Shown: positions 50,622-63,905 of the stretch, piece after piece
How positions within the stretch are numbered: position 1 is the first letter of the stretch
How the letters are laid out: every line of letters starts with the position of its first letter
Origin: Rhynochetos jubatus
Lineage: Eukaryota; Chordata; Aves; Eurypygiformes; Rhynochetidae
Length of the DNA stretch: 64,000 nt
Direction of reading: 5' to 3'
Assembly (NCBI GenBank): GCA_027574665.1
Contig: CM050654.1
Span: 33,313,722 to 33,377,721, forward strand
Program-made: the position numbers and the translations under genes
The notes under the pieces: generated by a model
The model's database searches: none
Told to the model about the DNA's origin: nothing
The model's input: the letters and a program-made list of their open reading frames with translations, nothing else

Positions 50622-52539
50622 CCATCAGCAGTGGTTAAGACAGCAGGCTCACTGGTGGGAGCCAGAGCATGCTGTAGTGGTCTTTCACCGTTAAGCTCTT
50701 CTGTTCATAGCTAGATTTAGGCAAATAACTGTTTTTTCTTGTCTGTTGAGCAAGCCAAGGGGAAATTTGGCTTAAATGAAATTGAAAGGGACATTTTTTA
50801 TTTTTACAAAAGAGAAAAAACAGAAACAAGTGATTTGAGTATTTGAAATGTTTGCAGAATGTTTGGTTTGATTAAAATCACATTGCAGTTGGGATAGTTT
50901 CTCCTGTCCTATAAAAGTCAGGTGAACTTGGAAATGGAAAGCAACACTCCAGGGTGCGAAGTCACCCCATTTTGAAATGGGAGGTGAGAACAGAAAATGA
51001 ACAGACTGATGCTTCAGTGCACTGAAACCTTTTAATGGTTTAAATTTAAAACAAACACGTGCTTTAGTATTTCTACAGTTGAAGGTATAGACCCCAATGG
51101 ACAAATTGCCAGGACAAAAACAAGCTCATTTCCCAAAAGTTAATTTTTCCTGAAGCTGCCCTTACTGTCAGCATTTTCCACCCTGCCAACAAACAAACAA
51201 GCATTCTCCCCTCTAGGCCAGGACAGTAAGACGCCTCAAACGTTTTTTATTAAAACTTTGAATCAAAGTAGTTCTCAAAGTTGCAGAGGGTCTTTTATTT
51301 ATGGAAAATTCGATCCAAGAGAAAATTCAGATTTTTTGGAGGATGAGGAAAATTATGGTGATTTGGAAAGAGACCTTTCAAGTTTCAAAAGTGGTTACTT
51401 TTTAATAAACACCAGTATAAGAGCTACTGAAAAAAAAAAATAAATCCAAGGAAAGAGCTCTGTTTCAAGGCTTGCCAAGGCAGATACAGCCTCAGAGCTT
51501 TGCGTTTGCTTCCTGAAGGCTTTTTCCACCTGCTCTGGTTTTTGCAGAATTCACTTCCACAGGCTTTGGCCAGCCTGAAGGACAACTTCTGGATGAAGCT
51601 CAGGTTTAGGTTCTTACACCCCCACCATGGCCCCCCAAGCACCTTCCCTGCTTGAAATGGGCTCTCCTGGTACCTGAGAAGTCCCACTTGTGGCTGAGTT
51701 TGAGCCTTATGCTGCCTTTTTTGGAAAGATTCATGTGAAAGCCAGTTTTCCTTGCTTGTGGCATCTGCTAACTGTGGGAACCCAGGCTTCCTCCCGTCTC
51801 AGACAGGGGAATAGCTGGCTTTAATTTTGCTTCTACCTAATAGTGTTGCCAAATTAAATGTGCTGAGGATGGGCAAGAAATTATGAAAGCAGCACTTTCA
51901 GAGGATGAATCAAGACCTGTTCCTGTTCCACGAGGAGCAAACCTCACAATAGGGACATTTTCACCCGTGTCACATGCATCCAGGGACAATAGCAAAGCAT
52001 GGGGCAGGTCTTTCCTCCTATCCAACTTCTGTCTGTTGGATCGAGGGGAAGGTCAGGGTTCTGAGAGCATGTGCATACCCTGTGTTGCAGCTGCAGTGGG
52101 ACCAGGAGGATGCTACTGCTAAATAAATATGACACCTTTCAAAGAAACCAAGTATTCGGTGTCTTTATGCTGGGTTTCTCTAACATGCCTGCAGTGAAAC
52201 TAGGCACAGAGCTCCCAAGGCAAGGAGGGCATGTCAGAAAGTCCCAGCCTCGCGGGCAGAAGGATTTGTCCGTGTGGGTTTGGATGCAGGCTCTTTGGAG
52301 GCAGTGACAAGGCTCATTAATGTCAGTGATGCTGGACCAGGGTGTCCTGGGGCACCCTCCCACCGAGGGCAGGAGGACCTCTCGGCGCAGCAGCACTTAC
52401 AGTCCCCAGGGGAGGTTCAAGTCTCCACGTCAGGCAGATGGACCAGAAGCAGGCTCACGTTTGGCCAAAGTTTTGTCAAAATATTCTTGTTAAGGGGAAA
52501 ATGTAGGTAAAAGCAAATTTAAAAATTGCCTGCTTAAAA

Positions 52540-52700
52540 CTTGCAGAAGGCAAAAAATCTGGTCAATATTAATCAATGGGTAGGTGTTAATTAATGTCTT
52601 GTTTCTCAAGCCAAACACCATCAAGCTGGTAAACCACTTTTAACCTCGCTTCCAGGTAAATTATGTTTAGTTGCCCTTTTATCCACCGCGCTTTGTATAC
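52540..52700. promoter_or_regulatory. Candidate conserved non-coding element
   Basis: It contains GGTCAATATTAATCAATGGG (about 52561), GTGTTAATTAATGTC (about 52585) and GGTAAATTATGTTTAG (about 52655) in a unique context, ending in a more GC-rich segment near 52690-52760 with several CpGs. Confidence 0.3.
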
Positions 52701-55700
52701 AAATGAGGAGCAGCTCCCGGTGGACTCCACCGAAAGGTTAGCAGCCGCGCACAGCATCCAGGATGAACGTTCGAGATCTTCTCAGTACAGACGAGCGTTG
52801 CAGCAAAGAACACTTGGGTTTGATTAATCGGGACAAATTTTACTTTGATGGGAGTCCGGAAGGTACAGTGGCAAAAGCAGTTGTTAATCACTGTGCCTGC
52901 AGCTCAGTGCTGTGTACTCTGGCGTTGGAACAATTGTTATGACATCAAAATGCATCTCTGGAATGGATGATGCGTAATCCCAGTGATGTTTAAAGATACA
53001 CAGGAGAAAGTGGGAGAGTAACGAGGGGCCAGACCCTCATTTACAATCTTTTCAGGCTGTGGATTGTCAAAATATCTTGGAAGGATTTTGGCAGCTTTGT
53101 CACTTCCCCTCCCCTGGTGCTCAGCTCTTATTTAATTTTTAATGTGCATGGCTCAGGGTTGTCTCAGCAGGTGGAAGAAAAGTCTCTGCTGAAGGTGATG
53201 GGAGTAGACTTGAAAATCTCAGTTGCATGGTCGTCATGTAGGGACTTTTGGAGTAGTACCAGAGGATAAAATGTCATGAAAAGCCTGATCCAAAGTCCAG
53301 CAAAGTCGGCGAAGTATTTCCATCACTTTAGTTAACTTCAGCCTAATCCCCAGGAGACCTGATGAAAACAGGAGAGCGGAGAGAGACGGGAGCGATCCCA
53401 GCCACCCACCCCTTCTGTGGATCATGCTCCTCGCCTAGCATTACCCTACTAATTGCAGATTTGGCTGGTTAATGAGGCTTCATGCTTTTTTCCCTGCCCA
53501 GGGGGGATTTGCTGGTCCCTACGTCTGCCTCAGCAGTGACACAAGCCCCTTCCTGAGTGGCAGCCCCCAGCCAAAGCCTACGCCATGCCAGAGACACCTC
53601 CTGCCACAGTAACGCCTCTTGGGCTGCGGTTTTTAATGACATCTTGATGCTAGCAGGAGCTGCAATATATGGATTTACACCAGCCAAAGAGCATGTCTTC
53701 CTTCAGTGAGGGAACGGGAAAGGCTTTTGCCAGCAGAAGATACGTCTGCCTTCAAAAGTGCCAGCAAACTCTTATTAGTGCAGACAAGATCTGGGGAGAA
53801 GTTCCCTCCCTGGATGACATTTTTGGCAGTTTTCTGAATATTTTCCCCTTCTGCGATGAACATGGCCTTGGAGATGTTTCGACCATCAGCCTTTTAACCA
53901 GAAATCTCTCTCATTGGGATTGAGACACTTTAAAAATTTTCTCATCTGTGAAACATTTTTCCCTTTAATTTGGGAAGTAAAATTACAGAAGTAATTAAGT
54001 TTCCCACTTAGCTTTTCTAAGCGGTTTCTGTGCATTTTTCTTTTTATCTTGGTCCCAGCAGAAATGGTGCTGGATTCCAACAAATGAGGCAGAATGAGCT
54101 CGTTAGATTTGTTTCTGAATTGGGCAATTGATCGTTAGAAAAAGCTGTTTATGCATCCAAGGATAATAGAGATGCATCTGTGGCATTTAGGAGCAGCGGA
54201 TACATGCATCCCACATGCAGTAATGGTGGCAATTGAGCAGTAACAGAGGGGGAGCAGACCCCAGGGGACATTCCCCAAAATGGTAGATTTATGCCTTATA
54301 ATTACTCCTCTCACTTGCCAGCTTTTTTTTCCACTCTTGTGGCAAGGGAAAAAGAAAACCCTCAGAGAACACTGTGAAATTTCCTGCTCTTCCCTTAATT
54401 TCAAAACAATATCCTCATTGTGTTTACATCTGTCCTCAGTAAAATATAATGCAGTTTTCCAGTATTCCCTGCCAGCCTGTTTCTAAACCTCCTTCTTGTG
54501 CTTTCCCAATGACAGATGGTCACCATCAACAAAGTTTCTAGAAAGTAGCTGGGATGCTCAGAAGTCCTTACTGGCAGCGTGGGTACTGGGACATGAGGAT
54601 TAAACCGGTGTCAGCGTGTCACTAACACTGGGCTGGGTGGGCTGAACTCCTCTTTCTGGCCACTGGGGTACATAAGGCTGCTTTCCTCGCTGTCAGGATC
54701 ATCTCTAAACTGCTGTGGATTGACTTAAATGGTACACAAACTTGGTGAAATCTTTAACACTCACTTTCCCTAAAAACTGAAATATTTGTGCTTTTCATTT
54801 TGGCAGCAAAACAGAGAAAATTGTGTTTTGGCTCAATCCCAAGGGGTTTTTTTATTATTTCTTTTAGCTTGCCATAGAACAGAAAGAGTAGTAAGCTGCT
54901 CCAGTTCTCATACCTTCAGTGCCAAGGGTTTTTAGACTTGGAATTAGCTTCCTTTTTTTTTTTTTTCCCCTCAAATTTGACTCAATTCTGGTTCGATTAC
55001 TTCTGAAACCCAGAGTCTCATTTCTGACCCCAGACTCCATGAAAATCTCCCTTTGGTTTCATATTAATGGACGATTTTGATGGTCTGTTGGAGGTTCTCT
55101 AAATTTCTACTCGTTCCTGTGGAGCCAGTTTGGATTTTATTTTCCTCTGTCCATTTTTAAAGTTGGATGTTCCCCTCTTCTTTGTACTTGTCCACTTTTC
55201 CTGGTGCTGGTCATGCCACCTGCCAGGTAATGGTCTCAGCTGCCCTCACTGTGACAGATGGGCTGCTTCAGCCTGAGTATTTACATACTTGACTTATCCC
55301 AGTCTACCTGAAATGCTGCTGCCAGGACAAACACTCTCCTGCTGCACCAGACGTCCTGCACATGAAGAAAGAAAAGGTTTTGAGCTCCTTTCAGCTATAT
55401 ACTTCATCTCTGCTTTTAATGGGGAAGCACGTGCACTCTTGATTTACAGCCATTTTCCCCTGGACAGCACCAATAGCCTGCAATAACTTGGGTGGTCCTC
55501 TCTCAGACTGCCAATTCCTCTTGGGTTTAGTGAGAATCATAGCACTCAAGCTTGCTGAAAATGACTCGATAAGGGATTTTACATGTTCACCTTATTCAGG
55601 AAAAATAACTGTGGGTGTAAACCATTTTGACCCCAACAGAGCTGAGTTTATTTACACCAGCTGAGGACCTGCCTGAGCCTATGCAAACCTGACATTGATC

Positions 55701-58700
55701 TCTTCCTTTCTTAGCTGTGATTAAAATATTTTCTGCCTTAACCAACCTTAAAGGCCTGCTCTCTACTCCACACCTTTAAGTGTCGGCTGGGGCTAACTTA
55801 GCATTAGCCTTTTGTCATGCAAGACAGACCTGTCGTTTTTTTTTAATTCAGCAAGACTTTTGTTGATTAGCAGTGTCAGTGTTTTCAAATACTGCCAGCT
55901 ACCAGGATCTCAGCTGAAAGAGATTGAATATTTGGAAACTGAAGGTCAGAAATATCAATAGAGCAGTACATACAGCTCTAAAAACAAAGATTAAGAGTTA
56001 AAACCTGAGAAGCAGTACATGAGTTTGCCTTCTTAAAGTGAAAATGATGGCTATCATCTGCTTTATGAATTCGTATCATATGAAGATCTTAGAACAGTTT
56101 ACACCTAAAGAGCAGAAAATGTGTAAATGAATAGGAGGAAAAAACCCCTAAAGATAGGGGAAAGGATCCACAAATATTATGTGAGGCTGAGTTGTGGTAC
56201 TTTGTGTTAGCCAGGAAATAAGTCCTTCCACACCGGAGTAGGTATTTCTCCTGTCCAAATGTGTCTTTTTTAAAAAGAAATTCAGTTGAAAACTACATAA
56301 ATCTCTTCTGTGCTTATGCTTGGACAGAACGTAAGCAGTTCTCTAACTTTGCATCCCTGTTGCCATGTTCTGAGTCAGAACTCATTTCATCACTAAGAGA
56401 GTAGGTAGTAAGTGAAGGACCAGGATCCTTGAATGTTGGACGGCTTGGGACTGCATCCATCGCGGTGGGGTGAACAGATAAACAGCAATAATCAGGGTTA
56501 AACTGCAGAAATATCAAGATGAGAGAAGGCTGGAACTAGAAGCGTTGAAGAAGTGCTGTTCTTGGTCGTTTTATAACGCCTTTGTGCCACGAGACAGAAA
56601 ATTACTGCGCTTTCTAATAATGAGTGCAGCTCAATTTAAAATGCCCTGTTTAAATAACCATTTTGGGACAGTCCTTACTGTTTTCTGCAGCAGAAAGCTG
56701 GTGGTGGAGTCTACTTCTGGGCTTGCAGATGGGTCACGTGTGCTGCTCAGCAGCCTGAGAGGAAGGCGAGGGACCCAACTCTCAGGTTTGTACACAGCAG
56801 AACAACGAGTTCCTCTTCAAATGCCTCAGCAACCAGCAAAAACATGCCCAAAGTTGTGAGTCCTGACTCCCAAAGCATCCCACGCCCCATTAGTTAATGC
56901 ATCTGCCTCGAAGCTTTCTTAGCCCCGAGTCCTCTCTGCTCCCAGTAGTACCACCTGCTTTCCAGATGATGACATTATTTCTTGAACTTTTTTCTTCTCT
57001 CCTGTCTCACCCTGAATCTTCTCCCTCCAGATTCGTGGATCAGCTGGTTGAGGAGTTCGGATCTGGTTTCAGATGGGTCTGTGTGGGGAGCAGGTGAGGA
57101 ATCAGGAACTGAGTGAGGTTTTCACAAGCTGGGAAACCATGCCCACCAAAGGGTTACGACTGGTTGGAAAAAGGAGGTAGTGAAAGATTTATCGATGTCA
57201 CTCGGACTCCAGAAAGTCCCTTGGCAATGTCCAGCCTTGGCTGCTACTTCCAGGCTAACAGGGGCTGATAAAGCTGATGGGAGCTGCGCTGAGTGACGAA
57301 CGGGAGGCTCATGGCCCTGAGCTGTCCCCGAGTTTGTGAAGGGAGGTGAAGAACTGGAATGGGATTTCTTTTATGGGTGAAATAACTGCTGAGAGGGACT
57401 CAAAGGAGCAGAAAAGTCTGGCTCTGGGATGCACTTAGCCTCTGACTCATTTACTGGCATAAACTCCAGAAGGACCCTCTAAGGGAAGGTCCAAATTTTG
57501 CGAAGTAAACATCAGGGAAGGCACCAGCCAGTTTAGTATAACCAGAAGTGCTAGATGAGTTCCTGGAAGAAGACAAACCACCCCAGCATCACCTTCCTTC
57601 TGCAAGTGTGTGGGGGAAATGTGCACCTCACGTCAGCTGAGACAGAACTCAATCTCTCCCTCGCTCAGTGGCCTCACGTGTTGCCAGCTTAAGACCTTAT
57701 CCCACATCTCCTGCAGAGAGATGCCTAAGACTATGTTTCTTTAAAGTTTTATTTTTATTTTTTTCTCCCTTCTCCAGTGTTGAAGGCGGCACACACCCCA
57801 GCTCCAGTTTAGGAGCAAAGAAAAGTTGCTCCAGGCTTTTGGACCGTGCCCGAGCTCCCACCTGGGGTCCTAGAAGTGGAATCAGTGTTTGCAGAAGATG
57901 CTCTGAAATCTGTAAGAACAGCGATCCTGGGTCTGGCAGAGGTCCAGCCTGGGTTAATGAGACTGCAATCCTCATTTTATTATCTTGCTCGCATCAAACA
58001 CCTGCAGACCAGCACAGATATGGTGTTCACAGGGCCTTTCTACAGTCCTTTCTCTTTCTTCCATTTATCTCAGATTTCTACGACTGGGTGAAATTCAACA
58101 TGGAAACTGTTTGTATCTTTTCATCCCAATCGGAAGATGCCTCCTTTAGCAGAACAACCACAAAAGTATTTCCATGAGGAATGTGGATATGAACTTGATG
58201 AACCTTTTTCTAAAAAAAACTCTGACACTTTATGCTGTTTTCCTGTTACATCCATAGAGCTAGTTGGAAAGGCACATCCTGGTGGGATTTTCATCTGACT
58301 TTCTGTGTTAGAGAAAACACAGCCTGAAGACATGCTCACCTAGTCTAGTGAGCATGGGAGGATGCTGAAATCCACTTTACAGCTTAATTTCCTGGTGTCA
58401 TCCATCTCTAGACAAGGCAACTTTGGGGGATGTTTGTTCTCTCAAGGGATGTTCGTTCTAGAGACTTTTCCTTTGCACAGCAGCTCGTCTGATTTGTCCT
58501 GTCTTACACAGAGTGTGATTTTCTACCTTCTGATGTATCATGCAAAGACTGACTTGTGCCAAACTTGGCTGTAAAAGGAAAGGGCTCATCCTTCCCACTA
58601 CTCACATTTACGGACTTTTCTTGCTGTCTGATGGGCCAGCAGCTACCATGTGCTGACATGCAAAAGGGGCATCACAAAAGCGTGCACGGTGGGGATTGCA

Positions 58701-60779
58701 TATCCCAAACGACTCTAAAATATTTGACAGCCTGGAGACCGGCAGCACCTGGATATGTTCCTCTCATCGCTGCCCCATGTGAGCCTCGGCAGCTCATGGC
58801 ATGAACCTTCTGGTCACTGTCAGTATTTGTGCGGCCATTGCTAGTGTAAACCCACACTCAAACCCATACACAGGAATCACATCATCATCAGAGAAGTGCC
58901 TCCACTTAACAGAAACGGGTTTTGTGTGTTACTGAAGATGCTGGAAAAAAAGAGTGGACTGGCATTTGTAAAATATCTTAACCACTGAAGTGCGTATTAT
59001 ATATCATCATAACAAATTTTATGGGAGCTAAGCAGCGTTCAAAAGAGCTGGGCAAAATAAAAATGGACAAAAAAGGGCTGAATTCCTAGCAGGAGCAAAT
59101 TTGTCTATATCTCCTCCGATATCAACAGAGCAATGTTGATTTATACCAGCTGCAGACGTGACCCAGGTCACAACTCTCTGCTTCATCTCCTGCGCTGGGT
59201 GATGCTTGGAGGCCTTTTATTGAAGTCTCATCACCCAGGACCCCCTCGCCAAGCGTGGCCCCACATGTTTACCGAAGACTGTACATTTTATCCTCTATCC
59301 TCAGCGAGCTGTGTCTGCCCCACGGGGTCACAGCACGTCGCACCGGAGCAGGTCACAACTGACACGCTGGCCTGTAATTGGAAGTGGCACTGCGCATCCG
59401 GCAGCAACACAAGGAAAATGTTGAAAAAGTTACTTTTTTCCCCACATTTCCTAGTCCAAGAAGTGGAAAGCCAGAGTGCCTCAGAGCACTGTGGTCACAG
59501 CAGCCTTTGGAGAAGAGGGATGCTTCTCTCCCGTCTTCTGCCCTCCCCATGCCAGCTTGCACTGCGGGACTCAAAAAGGCCTCTAAAGCAAATAAACCAG
59601 GAGTAGGGGACTTCCCCACTCTTTATCTTGCAGTTTTGGAGTATAAACACAGGCGAAGTGAAGGGTGTTCTTCCTCCGCCCATCTATCCCTTAACCGCAG
59701 CCAGATCTGTTTATAGTGTGGTGCAGCTCTTCCAGGCTGATTGAAATAACTAGATTCTTAGAGACAGGGTATTTCCCTTCCCTCCGGCATTGCTGTAGGT
59801 GTCTGTCCCTGCTTGTTACTGGAGAAATTTTATAGCCCTGCAAGTTGAGTCAACAGTCTTTACCCATGTCTGAAAAAAACACCCTTGTTCTTTTAGCCCT
59901 GGGATCTTCATCTCGCTGCCCTGGGTAATCGGGATTAGCTGTTACTCATGCAAACAGTGCCACTGAAGTTTAGTTTGATCTCATTTCCACCCAGAAAAAA
60001 ATGTTTGAGGGCCTCAGAAATGTGTGGAGAGCCTTCCACCCCCACCAAGCTTCTCGCATCACTACTCTGTAAAGGCAGAACATCTTTAAAATCAGAGCGA
60101 CTGCACAATCAGAGCGATGGCAGAGTCCCTGTGCTTATGTGAGCCCCAGCTACCATAGGAAAAACCTTCCAGTAAATCCCTTTCAGATGCTGAATGGGAG
60201 TAAAACCATCAAGGTCACCTCCAGTTTGATCTTGGCACGTGCAGCACATTCCTCTTTTCTCTTACTTCTGGCAAGGGCAAGAGCATCCCTTCATAGGTGT
60301 GCTGCTTGCCTGGTACAGGAGCTCTTCCAAAACCTGGCTGTGGGCTTGTCCCAGACAGGTGGAGATTGCTCTGTTGAGGAAAACTTGTTTTCTTTCTTGA
60401 ACTTGACCTGAAAAAATTTAAGGCAACAACACTCGGTGGCTCTAGGACCTCATCTGGCTCCCAGTGTCCCAGCACAGGTTGAGAGTGGAGTTACTGATAG
60501 AGAGCTAGAAGGATAATTAACATGGCAAGAACATGGTGGTTTGTCAGGAACGTGGTCCTACCTCTGCTCTCAGAAAACTTCAGACCAAGTTGAGGCTCCT
60601 TCCTGGAAAACAAGCCGCAGTTTCAGAAGGATGCAGAAACTCGGGTGAGTTTTTCTGCCCTGCACCTTGCAGAAGGTCAGATGAGATTATTATAACAGTC
60701 CCGCTGGCCGTAACATCTGTGACAGTTTGCTGCAGTTCCTTTGAATAGCTACTCAGTTTAGTAGGAGATGACTTTTTTT

Positions 60780-60960
60780 TCTTCTGTTGGCATGTTATCA
60801 GAAGAGATCAGACTAATTGTGCATTTATCTGGAATTACAGTTATGAAGCTGCTCTAATAAGGCAGTAATTCATATCTTGAGTGATTTATAGCCCAAGCCT
60901 GAAAGACCTCTGAATCCATTGACTCCAGTGAGATTCCCTAAGGCAACGAGTTACAAGGTC
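60780..60960. promoter_or_regulatory. Candidate conserved non-coding element
   Basis: A unique block has GACTAATTGTGCATTTATC (about 60810), GGAATTACAG (about 60831), AGGCAGTAATTCATATC (about 60860) and GAGTGATTTATAGCCC (about 60879). It shows no mobile-element similarity. Confidence 0.3.
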
Positions 60961-62099
60961 ATTGCAGAGCTGTGCTGGGTTGTGCTGCTGATACCCTGAT
61001 GGCATGGACCCAGCACCTTCACAATGCCACTTGTTTCTTGGGATTCACAGAAAACATCACAAAGCGGGCCCAGAATAAATGCAATCTGTGTGCTGCTTTC
61101 TTATTCACATGGCACACTTCTTTCACAGCTCCTAAAGTCCTCTCCTGCCTTCCCCCTCTGTGGTACCTAGATGACTTGGGAGGAGTTTCAGGTGGCAATT
61201 CTTCTTCACTCTGGAACTTGTACTGTTAAAATTCATTTAGCTTCAACAAAGGAGAGTAACGAGCTTTTATAGTCCCTGTGAAGTAGTTTAAACCTAGGAC
61301 TCAAAAGACAAAGACCGCTGTTGAATAGCAATGTTTATTTAGCACTTTAACATTTAAATATTTCCCCGTTTGGATGTGTCTTTCCTTTTGAACTGGAGGC
61401 ACAAGTTCTTCTATTTTCCTGAAAAACTCCTTTTTTTTTCATCTCACACTGAATCCCCAGAAAATCCTCAAATATTCTTGCAAATCTCAAAGACATTAAG
61501 GCGTTAGCTCCCCTTCCTCCCCATTTAGACCTTTGAAAGCTGGTGTGACTAGAATGATTTTGGAGCTCTAGCTCAGAGTCTGAATAAAAAATGAAGGGAA
61601 GCATTTTGCAATACTGTAGCCAGTACAATAACTAATTACTTATAGATTTTAGGTCACATTTGAAAAAGACAAATACTGAAATAAATGGATAATCATTTGC
61701 AGCTACCACTAACAGTTTGTTTAAATGCTTTGGGTTAAATTCAGCTCTGCGTCACGGCAGAGCAGCTGCCTGCCTCCATGCGTGCTCCAGCTTTGCACTT
61801 GTGCCAGTCGGATACAAACTGGCCCCTTTGCTGAGCTCAGAGACACTTGTAGCTTGGGCTTGCACGCTGCAAAGGATGGTTGGTTGGGCCTTTGCCGGAC
61901 CATGCAAGTGGGAAGAGAGTTAACCAAGCAAAACACGACCAGTTCTGACACCAAGTGAGACAGAAAAAAAAATTTCTGAGGGTTTTGAGGCCAGAAGCTG
62001 TCTTCCACCATGAGGTTTAGCAGAAAAAGCTAAGAAATGTGTCAGCAGGTTTGTGGTGACGTGACCTCACTCTACAAACACCATAAGACTTCAGAAGAG

Positions 62100-62290
62100 A
62101 GGGTTGAAAATACAATTAAGGATCCATATATGACGTGAATGAATTTAATCTTTAGACACGGCCAGCATGCGTATTAAAATTTTCACCTGTATATAATTTG
62201 AGAAGTCATCCCTTTATTACAGTTGATATTTAATGTGATGGCTTTAATGTACTTTAAAGAGCAACAACCCTCAGACAGAACATCTTAGCT
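62100..62290. promoter_or_regulatory. Candidate conserved non-coding element
   Basis: An AT-rich unique block includes CATATATGACGTGAATG (with a CRE-like TGACGT), GAATTTAATCTTTAG, GCATGCGTATTAAAATTTTC and GATATTTAATGTGATGGC. Evenly spread, non-repetitive motifs suggest constraint, which was not tested. Confidence 0.28.
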
Positions 62291-63214
62291 GTGAGCCAGA
62301 TGAAATTGCCTTTTTTACATTTGCAACTGGAATCATCAATAATTTTGCTAGGGCGAGATGTGTTACGGATGCATTCGGCATAAACTTCAAGCTTTGGAAA
62401 CCTGGAGAACTGGCTTTTAGTGAGTAAACATTTGGCTCCTCAGCATCTCTGTGTGCCTTGCGTGGTGCTTCGAGTTGTGTGTGACTTCTGCTGAGGCTAT
62501 GAAAATTGCATTCAGCCTCTTCAATCTCCACTGGCAACCAGCAACCTTCTCCTCAGTGTCATATTTTTGTGCTTTGACACTAATGCCAGTATCGATGCAT
62601 GGCAATGATTAGATAAATGCTCTTTATTTATTAACACATATTCTCAGCAGAATCCTCCATAATCTAAGGCTGCGGGGCTGGGAAATCTGAACCTCGCTGC
62701 AGAGCTGGTTGTCTCCGCACCACCTGGCTGGGAAACCAGCGGCATGGGTGCCTGCCTGTGCAGAGGGCTGGGAGGGGCAACACGCGTCTCCTCCCTTCCC
62801 AAGGGACACCAGATGGGAAACTGCCCTTCAGCTGCTTCCCTGAGGATTTTGGTAAATCCTTCCAGTCACAAAACGTATCCCACCATCTCTGGCTTCTCCC
62901 CATTCCTTCAGAGTTGACAGAAAGCCCAGTTTTCCCCCCAAAAGGAGAGAAGTCCCAGCTTGGTGCCAGACAGCCTCTATGTAATGTTTGTCTCCTTGGA
63001 AAAGCAGTAGTCAGATATGTTGGATATGATGTTTTAGGGCTCTGGAGAAGATCAGTGTCCTCAAGGGACTCCTAATTTACTTCAGAAATACATGTGAGTC
63101 AGCGAGATGAGGAGATAAACTCACCGAACTCCCCAGTTCTCCCCAGCTCAAAACTCTTCAGGTCACGAGGAGTGGTCAGGACAGGGACGGGAGCATCTGG
63201 AAATAACAACATTC

Positions 63215-63380
63215 CTAAGGGGAAATATTCTTTTTTAATTAATTGTATCCCTTTTATCCACGACAGTGTAATTGCATTTTTCTTAACTAAATCTTTTTAA
63301 TTGGAGCTGGGAGTGAACGATAAGCAAAGCTGTACAATTCCTTATTAGCTGTTCCAGATAGCTGCTGTAGGATAGTGTAG
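63215..63380. promoter_or_regulatory. Candidate conserved non-coding element next to a CpG island
   Basis: The string TTTTTTAATTAATTGTATCC (63230), GTGTAATTGCATTTTTC (around 63267), TTTTTAATTGGAG (around 63293) and TTCCTTATTAGCTG (around 63338) lies just left of the terminal CpG island, an arrangement common at promoters of developmental genes. Confidence 0.3.
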
Positions 63381-63559
63381 GATGGTTAGTTGGGAGATTT
63401 AGGAGCTGGGGGCGATAGCACCGAGCTGGGTATTTGGTGGGGGAGGTGGCGTGGGCATGCCAGCTAGACCCTGCATCTCAGCGTACCCATTTTCATAGAT
63501 GCTTTTTCGTTGCTCCCCAACTATCCCACGGTGACTTGTGGGGCTCTTCCTGCCCCGCT

Positions 63560-63905
63560 GGACCTTTCCTTGGACCGGAGAAGGAGACGCGTGGGGCACA
63601 AGTGCCGTCCAACCCTGCTGCCCGGAGGCTGGTGCTGGGTTTCGGGCTCCAAGTGCCAGCGGCGAGGCATCACGGGGACCCGGCAGCCCCCGAGCCGAGC
63701 CGAGCCTATCGAACCGAGCCGAGCCGAGCGGGTGGCGGCCCTTGAGCTCCCCTTAGTGTCGGGAAGGAGCATTTTGAATAAACACGCGTCGTGCGCGGAG
63801 GCGGAGGTAGTTCCGCACGGCTGGGTTACTGGAGAGGGTACCCCCGGCGCGCCCCGCGGCTCCCGCCGCGCCGGTGCCGCCCCCGTTGGCTCACGCCTAG
63901 AGTTG
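63560..63905. promoter_or_regulatory. CpG island at the right edge
   Basis: CpG density rises sharply (GGGACCCGGCAGCCCCCGAG, ACACGCGTCGTGCGCGGAGG, CGGCGCGCCCCGCGGCTCC). It could be the promoter of a gene or non-coding RNA extending past the window, or a methylation-free island belonging to the regulatory landscape. No coding exon is identifiable: frames across it are open mainly because of GC content. Confidence 0.5.
63691..63728. repeat. GAGCC pentamer repeat in the CpG island
   Basis: Three GAGCC units at 63691-63705 and nearly three more at 63714-63728 are separated by TATCGAAC. Confidence 0.85.

Larger units (their letters stand above)
50622..63559. other. Gene-free interval
   Basis: No coding exon is recognised on either strand in about 12.9 kb. 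A T run is near 54951. Motif-dense AT-rich blocks at 52540-52700, 60780-60960, 62100-62290 and 63215-63380 are regulatory candidates. Other open frames are short and unremarkable. Confidence 0.45.

Noticed and set aside
31363..60889. Apparent recurrence of PBX-HOX octamers (TGATTGAT/TGATTTAT) in candidate elements
   Set aside because: The same octamers also occur outside them (for example near 203, 42928 and 59135), at about the number expected by chance in 64 kb, so no enrichment is claimed.
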